Position numbers and translations under genes: made by a program
Shown: one piece after another, positions 36,701 through 46,400 of the stretch
Layout: each line of letters opens with the position of its first letter
How positions within the stretch are numbered: the first letter of the stretch is position 1
From: Branchiostoma floridae
Lineage: Eukaryota > Chordata > Leptocardii > Amphioxiformes > Branchiostomatidae
Direction: 5' to 3'
Assembly (NCBI RefSeq): GCF_000003815.2
Contig: NC_049992.1
Location: 18,584,396-18,648,395, forward strand
Length of the DNA: 64,000 nt
Notes under the pieces: model-generated
What the model was told of the DNA's origin: nothing
Seen by the model: only the letters and a program-made list of their open reading frames with translations
Databases searched by the model: none

Positions 36701-39700
36701 ACGTACAGTATTGTTGTAAAGTTGCAAATAGTCTGGAATATCATCAACGGAGAGGAACTCCACACCAGATCTTAGTGATGGTTTTATGTAGGTGTATAGT
36801 GCATCTCCTTGAAAAAGTACACCATCAAGGTCTGTACTTGTCCAGGTAATTGCTTGTCTGCAAGTACTGTGGTTAACAACTGCCATTAAAGCATTTGCAG
36901 TGCATTGTTTGCCTCTATTATCTCCACTGAAAATGATGTCACCTTGGTGGTATTTTCCCGATAAAATAGATTCACACATTGTTCACAATATATGTGTTCT
37001 TTGCTTGACTTTATTTGCACAATGCACAGTGCTCAGTGGCACGATTGAGTCTGGTGTGTGCAAAATGCACAGTGCTCAATGGCACGATTGGTCTGGTGTG
37101 TGCAAAATGCACAGTGCTCAATGGCACGATTGGTCTGGTGTGTGCAAAATGCACAGTGCTCAATGGCACGATAGGTCTGGTGTGTGCAAAATGCACAGTG
37201 CTCAATGGCACGATAGGTCTGGTGTGTGCAAAATGCACAGTGCTCAGTGGCACAATTGGTCTGGTGTGTGCAAAATGCAGTGCTCAGTGGCACGATTGAG
37301 TCTGGTATGTGCAAAATGCACAGTGATCAATGATCTGTTAATAGGTCTCAAGGTCTAATTTGGTTGGATCAAGGACTCTCTTTCAAACCTCTTTGGTTGG
37401 ATGCAAAATGTAATGCGTAGATTTCAGCAGAAGAAGTATAAATGTGTACTGTGTAAAATCTTATTGAGTACAGACTTTTGCTAGCTGTAAGTTTCTGTAT
37501 ATTACTGTGTCACTTGTATATATAGCAGAGAACAGTCTAAGGCGTCACTGAAACAGAAAGAAAATATTGTCTTGATCACATAACATCTTACTAGTACCAA
37601 CAAAAAGCAAAAATCTACAAAAGTTCAGGTGTGACATCTTGCCAACTGCTTTGCTGATTGTTTAACAGTTAGCTACAATCCGTTGTTTTCTACTATTCTT
37701 TGGAAATGTATGTTTTAATGTATTAGAATCCGATCCATCTTTTCAACTTGTACGATATTTTTACAATCAAAAATGCCCTGCATAATGCCTCGCATCGGCT
37801 CAAGCACAGTGCACCATTAAACTATCTAAATTCTCGTCAATCCCCACACACTGGTTTTACTAAAAAAACTATATACCGTTCCTTGGAAATATGTTTCAAT
37901 GTGTCCGAATTCATGATCACTATCTTTTCAAATTGTACGTTACTCTTACGATCGAAAATGTCCTGCAGGACCTCCTGCAGCTGCATATATAGACGCACGC
38001 CCCCCTCCCACCCGCACGTAAACTGTTCCAATCGTTGCACAATAAACTTGACTGTATACCCTCCACAAAATCTTTCGTCAAATGTCGTGCTCATTTTACT
38101 CACATGACACTACGCCTTAGAATGTAATGTTATATTTTAATACATCCGAATTCCAGAAAGATAACTTTACAAACTGTACCAATTTCTGTACGATAAAAAT
38201 CTCACCTCCTCCGCACCGTCAACGCCCGTGAGGGTATTTACCGGAATAACCCGAAATGACCCGGAATAACCCGGAATAACCGTAATATTTCTTGTTCCCA
38301 TGGCCATATATACATTATTTTATGCCAAAATATTGCATTCTGCGATCTTAACTTATCAAAGCACACTGTATTTCGGTAGCTTTCATCCTTTATTAAGGTT
38401 ATTCCGGGTTATTCCGGGTTATTCCGGGTTATTCCGCTAAATACCCGGACCCGTCAACGCTATCGCAAAATGAACCGTGCGATTTAACGACAACTCCTCA
38501 AATGTTACATGACCAGTGTTTTACTGCAAATCAAGAAACATTTTCCTTTCCTAGACTTTGCTAATGAGCGCTGCAATGTTTTCTGTACGAGTAGAGGTCA
38601 TGGATAAACAGTATTCTTACAACGTTTATTTGAAGGGCTAAGAAGGGCTGAGAATTGTCGTAAAAACGCACGGTACATTGCGTTTATTTGAAGGGCTGAG
38701 AAGGGCTGAGAATTGTCGTAAAAACGCACGGTACATTTTGCGACCATAGCAGACCCATCCAAGGACGAACCATTAAACCGGGGACAAAGCCGGGCGCCTG
38801 CGGCGCCCCGGCAAAAATCCTCTGACAGGCATGAAATTCTGATTGACCAGGGATGCTACCAGGTCATCTGTGGTCACAGTCTTCTACTATGACCTCTGTA
38901 ACAGTATTTTTACCTCTTAGGATACCTTAGAAGTTATTTAACTTAAAATCATTCTGCACCATGGAAGGTGGATGCCCCCGGATCCCCCTACAATAGTCAC
39001 TTACCGCGAATCACCAATAAATTTGGACTCCCTATATAATAAAATCCTAGCTAAAAGCCTGACTAGTACATATTGTTCAAGCATAAATGAGTGTAAAGAT
39101 TTCTTGAAAAAAGCATAAAGTTAAGGTAGCAAAAGGTACAAAACACGTAAAGGTACATGTGGCCCCATAGTTTTTTTTGAAGCCATAGGGGCAGTGGGTT
39201 GTTATCCACTGTGTTTATTCTCTAGGGCAAGGTGTTGGAAGGCAGAGCCCATCCCTCTTCTTTACTGTCTTCTATAACATATATAGTATAAGTCAAGTAT
39301 GCATTTTATACCAAAAGCTGGAGTGAGGCCTCTGCCAAGGGGACAACATCATGATCAATGGCATCATATGGAATTCTTGCTTTGTGCGTGGCGTAACTGG
39401 TAGAGCGTTTGGCTCGAATCTAGAGGTCCCGAGTTCCATAATCGCCTTGCTACCAACATTGTGCCCTTAGGAAAGGCACTTTACGCGACCTTCCTCACTT
39501 CACCCAGGTGTAAAAATGGGTACCTGACTTCAGTTAGGGAGGTTAAAGAAAAGACTACCTTTACTGTCAGTATTGTGTATGTGGCACTGTTAATATAAGT
39601 TACTAACTTGAGTGCAGTGCAGGCTTTTAGCCAGGCATGCGTCAACGCGTCATCTGGACGAACTTTTCTTAGAATAACAAGAAATTTGATACCCCTGGAC

Positions 39701-40097
39701 GCCCTATACTGGGGAGAAAATCCTCTGACAAGCATGAAATTCTGATTGACCAGGGATGCTACCAGGTCATCTGTGGTCACAGTCTTCTACTGTGACATCT
39801 GTAACAGTTTTTTGCCTCTTTGGATACCTTAGAATGCACTGTTTTAACTTACAAACCTTGTCTATCCAAAACCAAATAGAAAAAAAAAAACAGTGCTCAC
39901 AGGTAAGATGTGGTCAAACTTCTTGAGTGCCTGCTCGCCTGCGTCCCAGAAGTGCAGTTTGAACATGATGACCTTCTCCCTCTGTACCAGCTTGGCTGGC
40001 CAGTACAGCACTGTGGTCTGGATACCTGGTGTCTGCCGAGAGAATCATGCACATTGTTGGACATCAGATCAAAGGCACAAAATAGTAGTACATGAGT

Positions 40098-40144
<47 letters not shown>

Positions 40145-40236
40145 TTGGTAGTTGTCTGGATACCTGGTGTCTGTGGAGAGAATCATGCACATTATTGGAC
40201 ATCAGATCAAAGGCACAAAGTAGTAGTACATGTAGT

Positions 40237-40289
<53 letters not shown>

Positions 40290-42873
40290 TTGGTAGTTGT
40301 CTGGATACCTGGTGTCTGCCGAGAGAATCATGCACATTGTTAGACATCAGATCAAAGGCACAAAATAGTAGTACATGTAGTAGTAGTAGTAGTAGTAGTA
40401 GTAGTACTAGTAGTAGTACATGTAGTAGTAGTTACTGTAGTAGTAGTAGTGGTAGTTGTCTGGATACCTGGTGTCTGGGGACACAATCTCATTATTGGAC
40501 ATCAGATCAAAGGCACAATTGAATGCTGTAGTATCGGAAAAAAAATGCAATGAGGGGCCCAGAGTCGCTTGTCTTTTTCGGGCCTTTTTCGTGTCAAATT
40601 ATACCAAAAATTATGATGATTTTTAACCCCTTCTTGAGTTATTCCCTTTCAAAGTCTGAAACTAAACACATCAAAAACAAGCTGCTAGGGGGCCCAAGCC
40701 TACACCGCTTGAAGACTGTGACCACAAATGACCTAGTAGTTGTAGCATCCCTGGTAAATCAGAATTTTATGCTTGTCAGAGGATCTGCTCCCCAGTGTAC
40801 ATTGAAAAGGGTGTCCAGTGCACCCAACTTCTTATTATTGTTAGGACAGCATGTCCAAAAGATGGTGCTGAATTGCTGATGGGTGCATGCCTGACTAAAA
40901 GAGTCCTCCCCAGAGGATCGAATAATGGAGGCCCTCCACTATACTCCTAGCCCAGCTCCACTATACTACTTTTGAAATTTAGTGTGTTTCTTCCCTATTT
41001 TCTTGATTAGTTTTGCTAACATTAATGAAAATCCACTTTTCTAGTTGGCATTGTCTGCAAAAACTTGTGAATGGGCAATGATCAAAACAATAGTCGTTTT
41101 GCCACATCAGAACAAAGGAATCACTATAATATATTATACTACTGTCTTGTAGTATTTGACACCCTCTGTCATTGCAAAAAGAACCCATTTTCATGAACGT
41201 GCAGCGTGTTGCAATTGGTTTGGGTTATATTTGCCCCTCCACTATACTAAAAATTCTGGGGAGGACCCTGTTAAAAAGTGCCTGTGTCTGTCTTAATACA
41301 GTACAGATTTTACTATACTTAAGTTGCTCTGACCTCCTGGTGTGTAGGTGGGACCTCTATCCCGGCCAGCTTGGCGACCGTTGCCGTCTTGCCCACACCA
41401 GACTTCCCTGCCAGGTAGATCTTGTAGGAGACCATCTCTGGTTCCTGCTGGGGTGACAGACTGGGGCGCTCCAACAGACCTGGGGAAACAGGAATCAGGA
41501 GAGTTAATATTATTTATATTAATGTAGTCATGAAGTGGAAGGATGAAGTGGAAAGAGCTGAAGAAAGACTGAATGCAGCTGCAGGGTGTCCAGACCACTG
41601 CAACAGCAGGACACAGTGGACTACTACTACTACTTCTAGTCATGAAGCTACACATGTAATTGTAAATGTAACAACGTCCAGGATTTTGAGAGCCAATTGT
41701 AAAGTTTTATAGTCATGTATCTGTTGTAGTCATGAAGTTGTACGTATAAGTGTAAATGTCACAACGTCCAGGATTTCGAGAGCCAATTGCAAAGTTTTAT
41801 AGCTATGTATCTGCTGTAGTCGGAGATGAAGTCGTGAAACTAGACATGTAAATGTCACAATGTGTGTAATTATTATCACTTTTTAATAATGCTTAGAAAA
41901 TATTAATATTAATTACCAAGATTAATTACTAGTACCAGCATTACCAAGAATATCGTTTGGCGTAATTGGCAGTGCTTTGGGCTCAGGCCCAAGAGGTCCT
42001 GGGTTTGAAACCTACCATATCACAGGTCTTGTGCCCTTGGGAAAGGCACTTTATTTTACACAACTTTCCTCACCTCACTCAGGTGAAAAATATAAACCTA
42101 CATGAATCTTCAGTTAGGGGCGTCCCTCAGATAGGACGTTAAATGGAGGTCCCGCGTTTGGGGAGATCGAGCCACATTAATATTGTTGTTGTCCTCGATT
42201 ACGTCTATTATTACGCTAGAAGTGGCCTCTTGGTGCTGAGTAACAGGTGGTTTGTTTTTTCAGTCAGTTGTCTCTCTTGCCACACCTCGAGTACGTTAAT
42301 TAAAGAACCCACCATGCGACCATGCATAACGAAAAGAGTAGGGGTCGTCTTCCCGGTGCGAGTGGATTATACTTTTTATTATACAGTTACAATTTATTGG
42401 TGTACCTTTCCCAGCACTGGAAATCCAGTGCTGATTGTAGTCTCAGCACTCGGTTTCCAGTGCTGACAGGAGGGCTTCCAGTGCTGAAGCTGCCTCAGCA
42501 CTGGATTTCCAGTGCTGACGCCGGCTCAGCACTGGACTTCCAGTGCTGACGACCACTTCAGCACTGGTGTTCCAGTGCTGACAGAGGAGACCGTTACTTT
42601 TGTATATTTGCGTTAACGTGCCATAATTATTCACTGCAATATGTTTATTGAACAAGATCGAATCTCTGGAGTCTGAATAAACAAACAAATAACTTGAGTG
42701 ACGCCCAAAGTTGCCAATGCCCCCCTCCCCCTAAACTAAGGTTCCTCACCGAAAATCCGCCGTCTGTTTCTCCTGAGTATCCCGGCGAGGTACTCCCGTC
42801 CCTCCGGCGTCTTGTGCCACTCGGGGCTGATCAGGGCGCCCGGAGAAACCAGCGACGTGACCGTGGCAGACAT
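33800..42873 (-). CDS. CPLANE2: CPLANE2/RSG1 small GTPase (6 exons, 267 aa)
   Basis: The exons in reading order are 42873-42750, 41479-41334, 40032-39901, 35540-35404, 34730-34580 and 33913-33800. All junctions are AG/GT with matching phases. The P-loop GKSGVGKT lies at residues 65-72, then LAGIEVP, then TPGIQTTVLYWPAKL (switch region), then FWDAGEQALKKFDHILP as the G3 region. VDAVLFLFSFTDRSSFDDLP, GTKYD in place of NKxD, DGRAGIMEV and the C-terminal LWRHDQIAAGIY complete it. Vertebrate RSG1 has the same motif order and about 258 aa. The family acts with the CPLANE complex in ciliogenesis and intraflagellar transport at the basal body. It lies head-to-head with FBXO42, with 555 bp between the start codons. 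Introns are filled with repeats, and the 7-kb-scale spread comes mainly from insertions in intron 3. Confidence 0.92.
35574..36050. other. Intron 3 of CPLANE2, gap-side segment
   Basis: A degenerate CAGGCTTTTAGC MITE fragment lies at 35574-35680. At about 35717-35745 'acctcaaaatttcatgttgtgttccag' resembles 36374-36402 inside the protease-like ORF, suggesting a second fragment of the same element. Confidence 0.4.
36051..36150. other. Assembly gap (100 N)
   Basis: One hundred consecutive N characters, so the true length is unknown. The gap separates the protease-like ORF from its 3' continuation. Confidence 1.
36170..36979 (-). CDS. Herpes-tegument-type (C76-like) cysteine protease ORF, probably of mobile-element origin (269 aa)
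   Basis: The frame contains KYHQGDIIFS then GKQCTANAL, where the Cys would be the nucleophile, and later YFVYDSHARS, a D-x-H pair that fits the Asp/His of the deubiquitinase fold of herpesvirus large tegument proteins (peptidase family C76). Between them are the family-like segments LDGVLFQGDALY and LFITAHGITGSTVALLH. Cellular copies of such domains commonly sit in transposon proteins with helicase or OTU-like partners, but no partner is visible because the assembly gap lies immediately downstream. It lies inside CPLANE2 intron 3 on the same strand. The methionine at 36979 may be internal to a longer ancestral protein. Similarity is judged from motifs only. If the fold is right, it would cleave ubiquitin-like conjugates. 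Confidence 0.55.
   Translation of the reverse strand: MCESILSGKYHQGDIIFSGDNRGKQCTANALMAVVNHSTCRQAITWTSTDLDGVLFQGDALYTYIKPSLRSGVEFLSVDDIPDYLQLYNNTVRVSIKESYTGDIFATEAVYPYYTLKKALEAAFAESNTCLFITAHGITGSTVALLHADNKYFVYDSHARSPITALPDSHGTSTLSMHSSNSNLVSFLQQLNWNTTCNFEVVPVQAENVFLSVEPTGIHIINLTSNVSSMIESENCFQVQQQHTYTLVKPEFVSTKENLQQPNTAFPIH
37023..37325. repeat. 42-bp tandem repeat, about 7 copies
   Basis: The unit begins GCACAGTGCTCAATGGCACG and continues ATTGGTCTGGTGTGTGCAAAAT. One unit is shortened ('aaaatgcagtgctcag'). Because 42 is divisible by three, several frames stay open on both strands; these ORFs are artefacts. It abuts the upstream side of the protease-like ORF. Confidence 0.9.
37326..38220. other. 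CPLANE2 intron 3 sequence without recognised features
   Basis: There is a small internal duplication: 'tatgttttaatgtattagaatccg' near 37707 and related segments near 37890 and 38130 each precede 'aattgtac(g/t)...acgat(c/a)(g/a)aaaatg'. No gene is seen. Confidence 0.4.
38227..38452. repeat. Foldback repeat built of CCGGAATAAC units
   Basis: The left side carries four units of the type CCGGAATAACC. The right side carries four inverted GGTTATTCCGG units. The whole is bounded by 'gggtatttaccgg' and 'ccgctaaataccc'. About 110 bp of unique AT-rich sequence forms the loop. Confidence 0.75.
38615..38740. repeat. Tandem duplication of about 62 bp
   Basis: 'gtttatttgaagggct(a/g)agaagggctgagaattgtcgtaaaaacgcacggtacatt' occurs twice in direct succession with one difference, so it is recent. 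Confidence 0.85.
38813..39062 (+). mobile_element. Right half of a CAGGCTTTTAGC-family MITE
   Basis: It runs from 'aaaatcctctgacaggcatg' to the family end CCTAGCTAAAAGCCTG. The left half is missing. Confidence 0.7.
39384..39560 (+). mobile_element. tRNA-derived SINE (family A)
   Basis: The head 'gcgtggcgtaactggtagagcg' looks like an A-box and 'gaggtcccgagttccataatc' like a decayed B-box. The shared body 'ttgtgcccttaggaaaggcactttacg' follows. Confidence 0.65.
39620..39856 (+). mobile_element. Left part of a CAGGCTTTTAGC-family MITE
   Basis: It starts CAGGCTTTTAGCCAGGCATG and follows the family to 'accttagaatgcactgttttaactta', then breaks off 45 bp before the CPLANE2 exon 3 donor at 39900. 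Confidence 0.7.
40010..40520. repeat. Tandem repeats carrying copies of the CPLANE2 exon 3 splice acceptor plus (TAG)n
   Basis: A block of about 140-160 bp repeats three times beyond the true acceptor. Each copy has the acceptor plus the first 18 exon bases ('ctggatacctggtgtct' on the plus strand), 60 bp of intron ('agaatcatgcacattgttgg'), and a (TAG)n run. The true exon start is 40032; the equivalents are at about 40170, 40315 and 40474. Confidence 0.9.
40712..40900 (-). mobile_element. Degraded CAGGCTTTTAGC-family MITE fragment
   Basis: The minus strand shows the family segments 'gatgctac...aggtcatttgtggtcacagtcttc' and 'tctgacaagcataaaattctgattta' in degraded form. It is an old copy. Confidence 0.5.
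41633..41860. repeat. About 95-bp tandem repeat, 2-3 copies
   Basis: The unit begins 'tagtcatgaagctacacatgtaa' and includes 'acaacgtccaggatttt(t/c)gagagccaatt(g)'. The third copy is truncated after 'aatgtcacaatgt'. It is in CPLANE2 intron 1. Confidence 0.8.
41950..42360 (+). mobile_element. tRNA-derived SINE (family A), near full length
   Basis: The head 'tggcgtaattggcagtgctttgggct' and the B-box-like 'gggtttgaaacc' precede the body 'cttgtgcccttgggaaaggcac'. The 3' part is 'cgtccctcagataggacgttaaatggaggtcccgcg' and 'aagaacccaccatgcga'. Confidence 0.7.
42411..42585. repeat. Array of five TCAGCACTGGA..TCCAGTGCTGA palindromes
   Basis: Each unit is a perfect or near-perfect inverted repeat of about 11-bp arms with a 1-3 base centre, spaced about 35-40 bp apart. 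It is within CPLANE2 intron 1, 165 bp downstream of exon 1. Confidence 0.85.
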
Positions 42874-43428
42874 TTTTCAGAACCGAGGGGAAAAATATCA
42901 CGATTTGGCCGCCATTTTTGTTTGTTTGCAAATCGGAATCGTTCATTCGAAAAGCGGTATCAACATCAAATGTAAATCATCCCGTTACAAGCTAAGTATA
43001 TTCTCTATAAGTACTTATGTCATGTAAATGGAATCATAATTCTATTTACGTTGTGATCCAAATGGACTTTCTTTCAATTAATTGCGTTAAAGTGATTTTA
43101 GAATTTCCGATAACACCCCTATCACGAAATGTATACTTCCATCTCCCGCTATGCTTTGCGGTGAGATGTGAAAAGATAGTTTCGTCGCCAGTGCGTCCTA
43201 TTTTATCCCATTTTATGAGGTGAAAAAGACAAGTATTGTTGCGTCACAGTTATTTTTCTCTCTCAGACAGAAGTTTCTCCTTATAGCAGAAGAGGAGAAT
43301 TGCGCACGTGCTTCATAGGCGATTTTGTAGCCTATATTTTTGCAGCGGTGATAGCCCGGCTTCGTACGCCCCTCCCTCTTTTTCCTAAGTTTTGCGCCGA
43401 TGGCAAGATTGTAGAATTGAGACTGAAA
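42874..43428. promoter_or_regulatory. Shared divergent promoter region of CPLANE2 and FBXO42
   Basis: The interval of 555 bp between opposed start codons must contain both promoters and both 5' UTRs, unless upstream untranslated exons exist. I see no TATA box at a convincing distance. It is bidirectional by arrangement only. Confidence 0.5.
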
Positions 43429-46400
43429 ATGGACGACAGTGCCGCCTGCAGCGGCTTCTCGGTGAATGAGCTTCCCGAGGAGGTTCTAGAGAGGATCCTC
43501 CTGTTCCTGTCTCCGTACGGGCAGTATAAGACTGCCGCGCTGGTCTGTAAACTCTGGCGGAGGCTCATCAAAGGTGGGTTTTGAACTATATTTGTTACCT
43601 GGGGTCTTGCTAAGCTTGTGGTGCAGGGTTTTGTGCCCAGAGGCCATACTACCCTATCAATACATGACCAAACTAGAATAACTTAGGCACGATCTAGACA
43701 CAGTGAGCCAACAACCTCTCGCCAACTCTTGCCGACAGCTTTTTTTCAGCGTCTAGATGGAAGTGTAATATTGCCATAAATATATCGGGAAAATTTCTCC
43801 CGAAAGGTCCGGACCATTCGTACGATAGCTTAGCAGGGGTCCCCGATAGCTTAGCAGGGGTCCCCGACAGCTTCCGCGCACGTGTAGATGTGTCCCGACT
43901 TCGGGAAGGCTCATAAACTTTGTGCAAATGACAGAAATGGTGGAATTCACTTTGCTATACCTAAAAATGTCATCCCTCCAGGTGTGAGCAAGCAGCACTA
44001 CCAATCCTTCATCACCTCCATCGGTGAGGGAGCCATCCAATGGCAGACCATCCGCGGACCCTCCCACCAACCGCAGCCCGCGCCGCGCATCTCCCACAGC
44101 GCCTGTTACTTTGACGACGACCAGGCCATGTACGTGTTTGGCGGAAGCTCCGTGGCCAATCCCAACACTTGTTTCAATGACCTCTGGAGGTTTGACCTTG
44201 CCAGTGAGGAATGGGTGAGACCGCTGGCCTCTGGTAGGTACTGACATTTCAAGGTCAGATGTGAAGCTAAACCAAGGTCATTCATTTCTTTAAATTAAAG
44301 AAAAACAGCATTTGAATCAGTACAAAAACGTATATAGTCCCACCCAAAACACAGACTCACATACATACAGCTATACTATACATATTTTAGAAGTAATTGT
44401 GAAAGGATGCCCAAACAAGGACATCCTATGTGTCACAAGATAGACCGACGCTGTTGTTCCGATGTTGCTCTTTTAATGTATGAAACCTCTAAATGTACAT
44501 AGCAGGACTCCACACTGCCAACCTCTCCGTCTCCTGAACCCCTCCTCTCTGCTCATGCGCAGTTAGCCCTGGGCATGCCTAAAACTATTACAGTGACTCC
44601 GTCACATCTGCCCCCGTTTCTTTGATTGATACACTCGTTACAGTCATCACTACTCCAAGAAACATCCTATGTTGCAGTGTGAGTCCTGTAGGCATGCATT
44701 TTACAGAGATTAACAAAACAAATTACTACTATTACCAAACTACTGCCATCAAACTAAAGTCCAAGTGTCCGTTCGAAACGTCGGCGACCTAGAATATCTA
44801 ATAACAAAGTTAAATGTCTAATAACTCAGAACTACCCTTTTCTTTTCCTTATTTTAACAGGCAAGGCTACTCTAGTGTCCGTATTCGTCAGTCCTTTTTC
44901 CATGCAGTTACAATTCTCAAGTCCATATTCATCAGTCCTTTTCTTTGCTGATTCACCATATCGGTAGTGCTTCATGCCGGGTGAGACTCCACCAGTTTGA
45001 TCTTACAACCATAGATTTCAGTCCCATCAAGCTTACGCCAGGCATTCTCCATGTCACGGTAGGTGGCAAATTCCACAATCCCCTCATTCCTGTGCACATC
45101 AGCAAAGGTGACTTCTCCAGCTTCCCGCACGTAATCCTTCAAGTCCTGCCAGCTACAGCGACTGGACAAGTTCTTCACGATCAGGCGGTAGTTAGTGCGG
45201 ACAGGCGGGCCATATCGTTTCCTGCTCCCGGGCCCCCAGCCGCCTCCATGGTTGTGAACGTCACGATACCCTGGGCCAAAGCTACGCTGGCTCCCTCTAT
45301 ACGATTTGCCACGACCACTGTAGCTGTACTCGCTCGATCTGAATCCTCGGCTCCTGTCGTAGTCTCCGTCCCGTCTGTAATCAACACGACCTCCTCCGTC
45401 ACCATGGCAACCGAATGCTGGTCCGTTATTGGTGGAGGCTATCCTCCCGTCTCCTGCGGATGTGGGTCCCTGACCAAACTTATGCATTGGAGCTGTCTGT
45501 ACCAGCCTGGCCAGGTTCGGGATGTCACGTCCGAGGATGACAGGTCTTGGCAGGTTTTGGCTCACTTTGGCCTTTACCGCATAGGTTGTATTCCCCACCT
45601 TGATAGCGACTTTTGCGGTCGGATAGTTTTGTATATCCCCATGGATGCACTTTATCCCGCCCTGAGCATCTGGCATGATCTTCATAGGGTGGACCAAGTC
45701 ATTGTGGACAAATGTCTGCGTACTTCCCGTGTCTAACAACATAGTCACGGGTGTTCCCTCGACTTCCCCTTCATACTCGTACCCTGTCACTTTTCCGTTG
45801 TTGGCGTATAATGAGGTCCCCTGGGACGGCTCCATTGGTTGTCTCACTTGCGGGCAGGCCCTGGCCAAGTGCTCCGGGCTGTTGCAGTTGTAGCACTTCT
45901 TGACAATGCGGGCATCTCCGGGATTTTGAAATTCCACCGTGTCCACCCTGGTTGCCTATGAGCCTCCAGAAAGTGCTGAGCCATCTCTGCCATCTCTTTC
46001 ATGGACTGCGGGGCTCGCTCTCGTAGGTGAGTGGCCAAGTCCGTGGGACATGCCTCCATGAATTGTTCCCTGACGAACATGTCCCGGAGGGACTCATAGT
46101 CCCTGGTTGTCTTGGACAAATCTACCCATCGGTCAACGTACTTGGTCAGTCGCACCAGAAACTGTCCCGGACTCTCCCCTTTTTCTGGTTGGTTGTGACG
46201 GAACTTGGCCCGGAATCCGTCTTCCGTAAGATTGTAGCGCTTCATAAGTGCCTCCTTCACCTTTTCATAATCCCGGGCGTCATCATCGCTAAGCCGAGAA
46301 TATACTTCCAGTGCCGTTCCGTTGAGCAAAGCACTTAAGGTGGAGGCCCATGTTGTCTCCTTCCAGCCGTTGGAGGTTGCGAACCTCCTGACCTCTGTAG

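Noticed and set aside
37023..37325. CRISPR-like look of the 42-bp repeats
   Set aside because: Units are contiguous without unique spacers, and the DNA is animal.
36900..37358. ORFs on both strands repeating a 14-residue unit
   Set aside because: The 42-bp tandem repeat is a multiple of three, so all frames repeat. There is no start, splice or family support.
40145..40522. Poly-serine and poly-tyrosine ORFs
   Set aside because: They are translations of the (TAG)n microsatellite.
44426..44430. Target-site duplication of the LTR element
   Set aside because: Left CTATG and right CTGGG differ at two of five bases, so I do not claim it.
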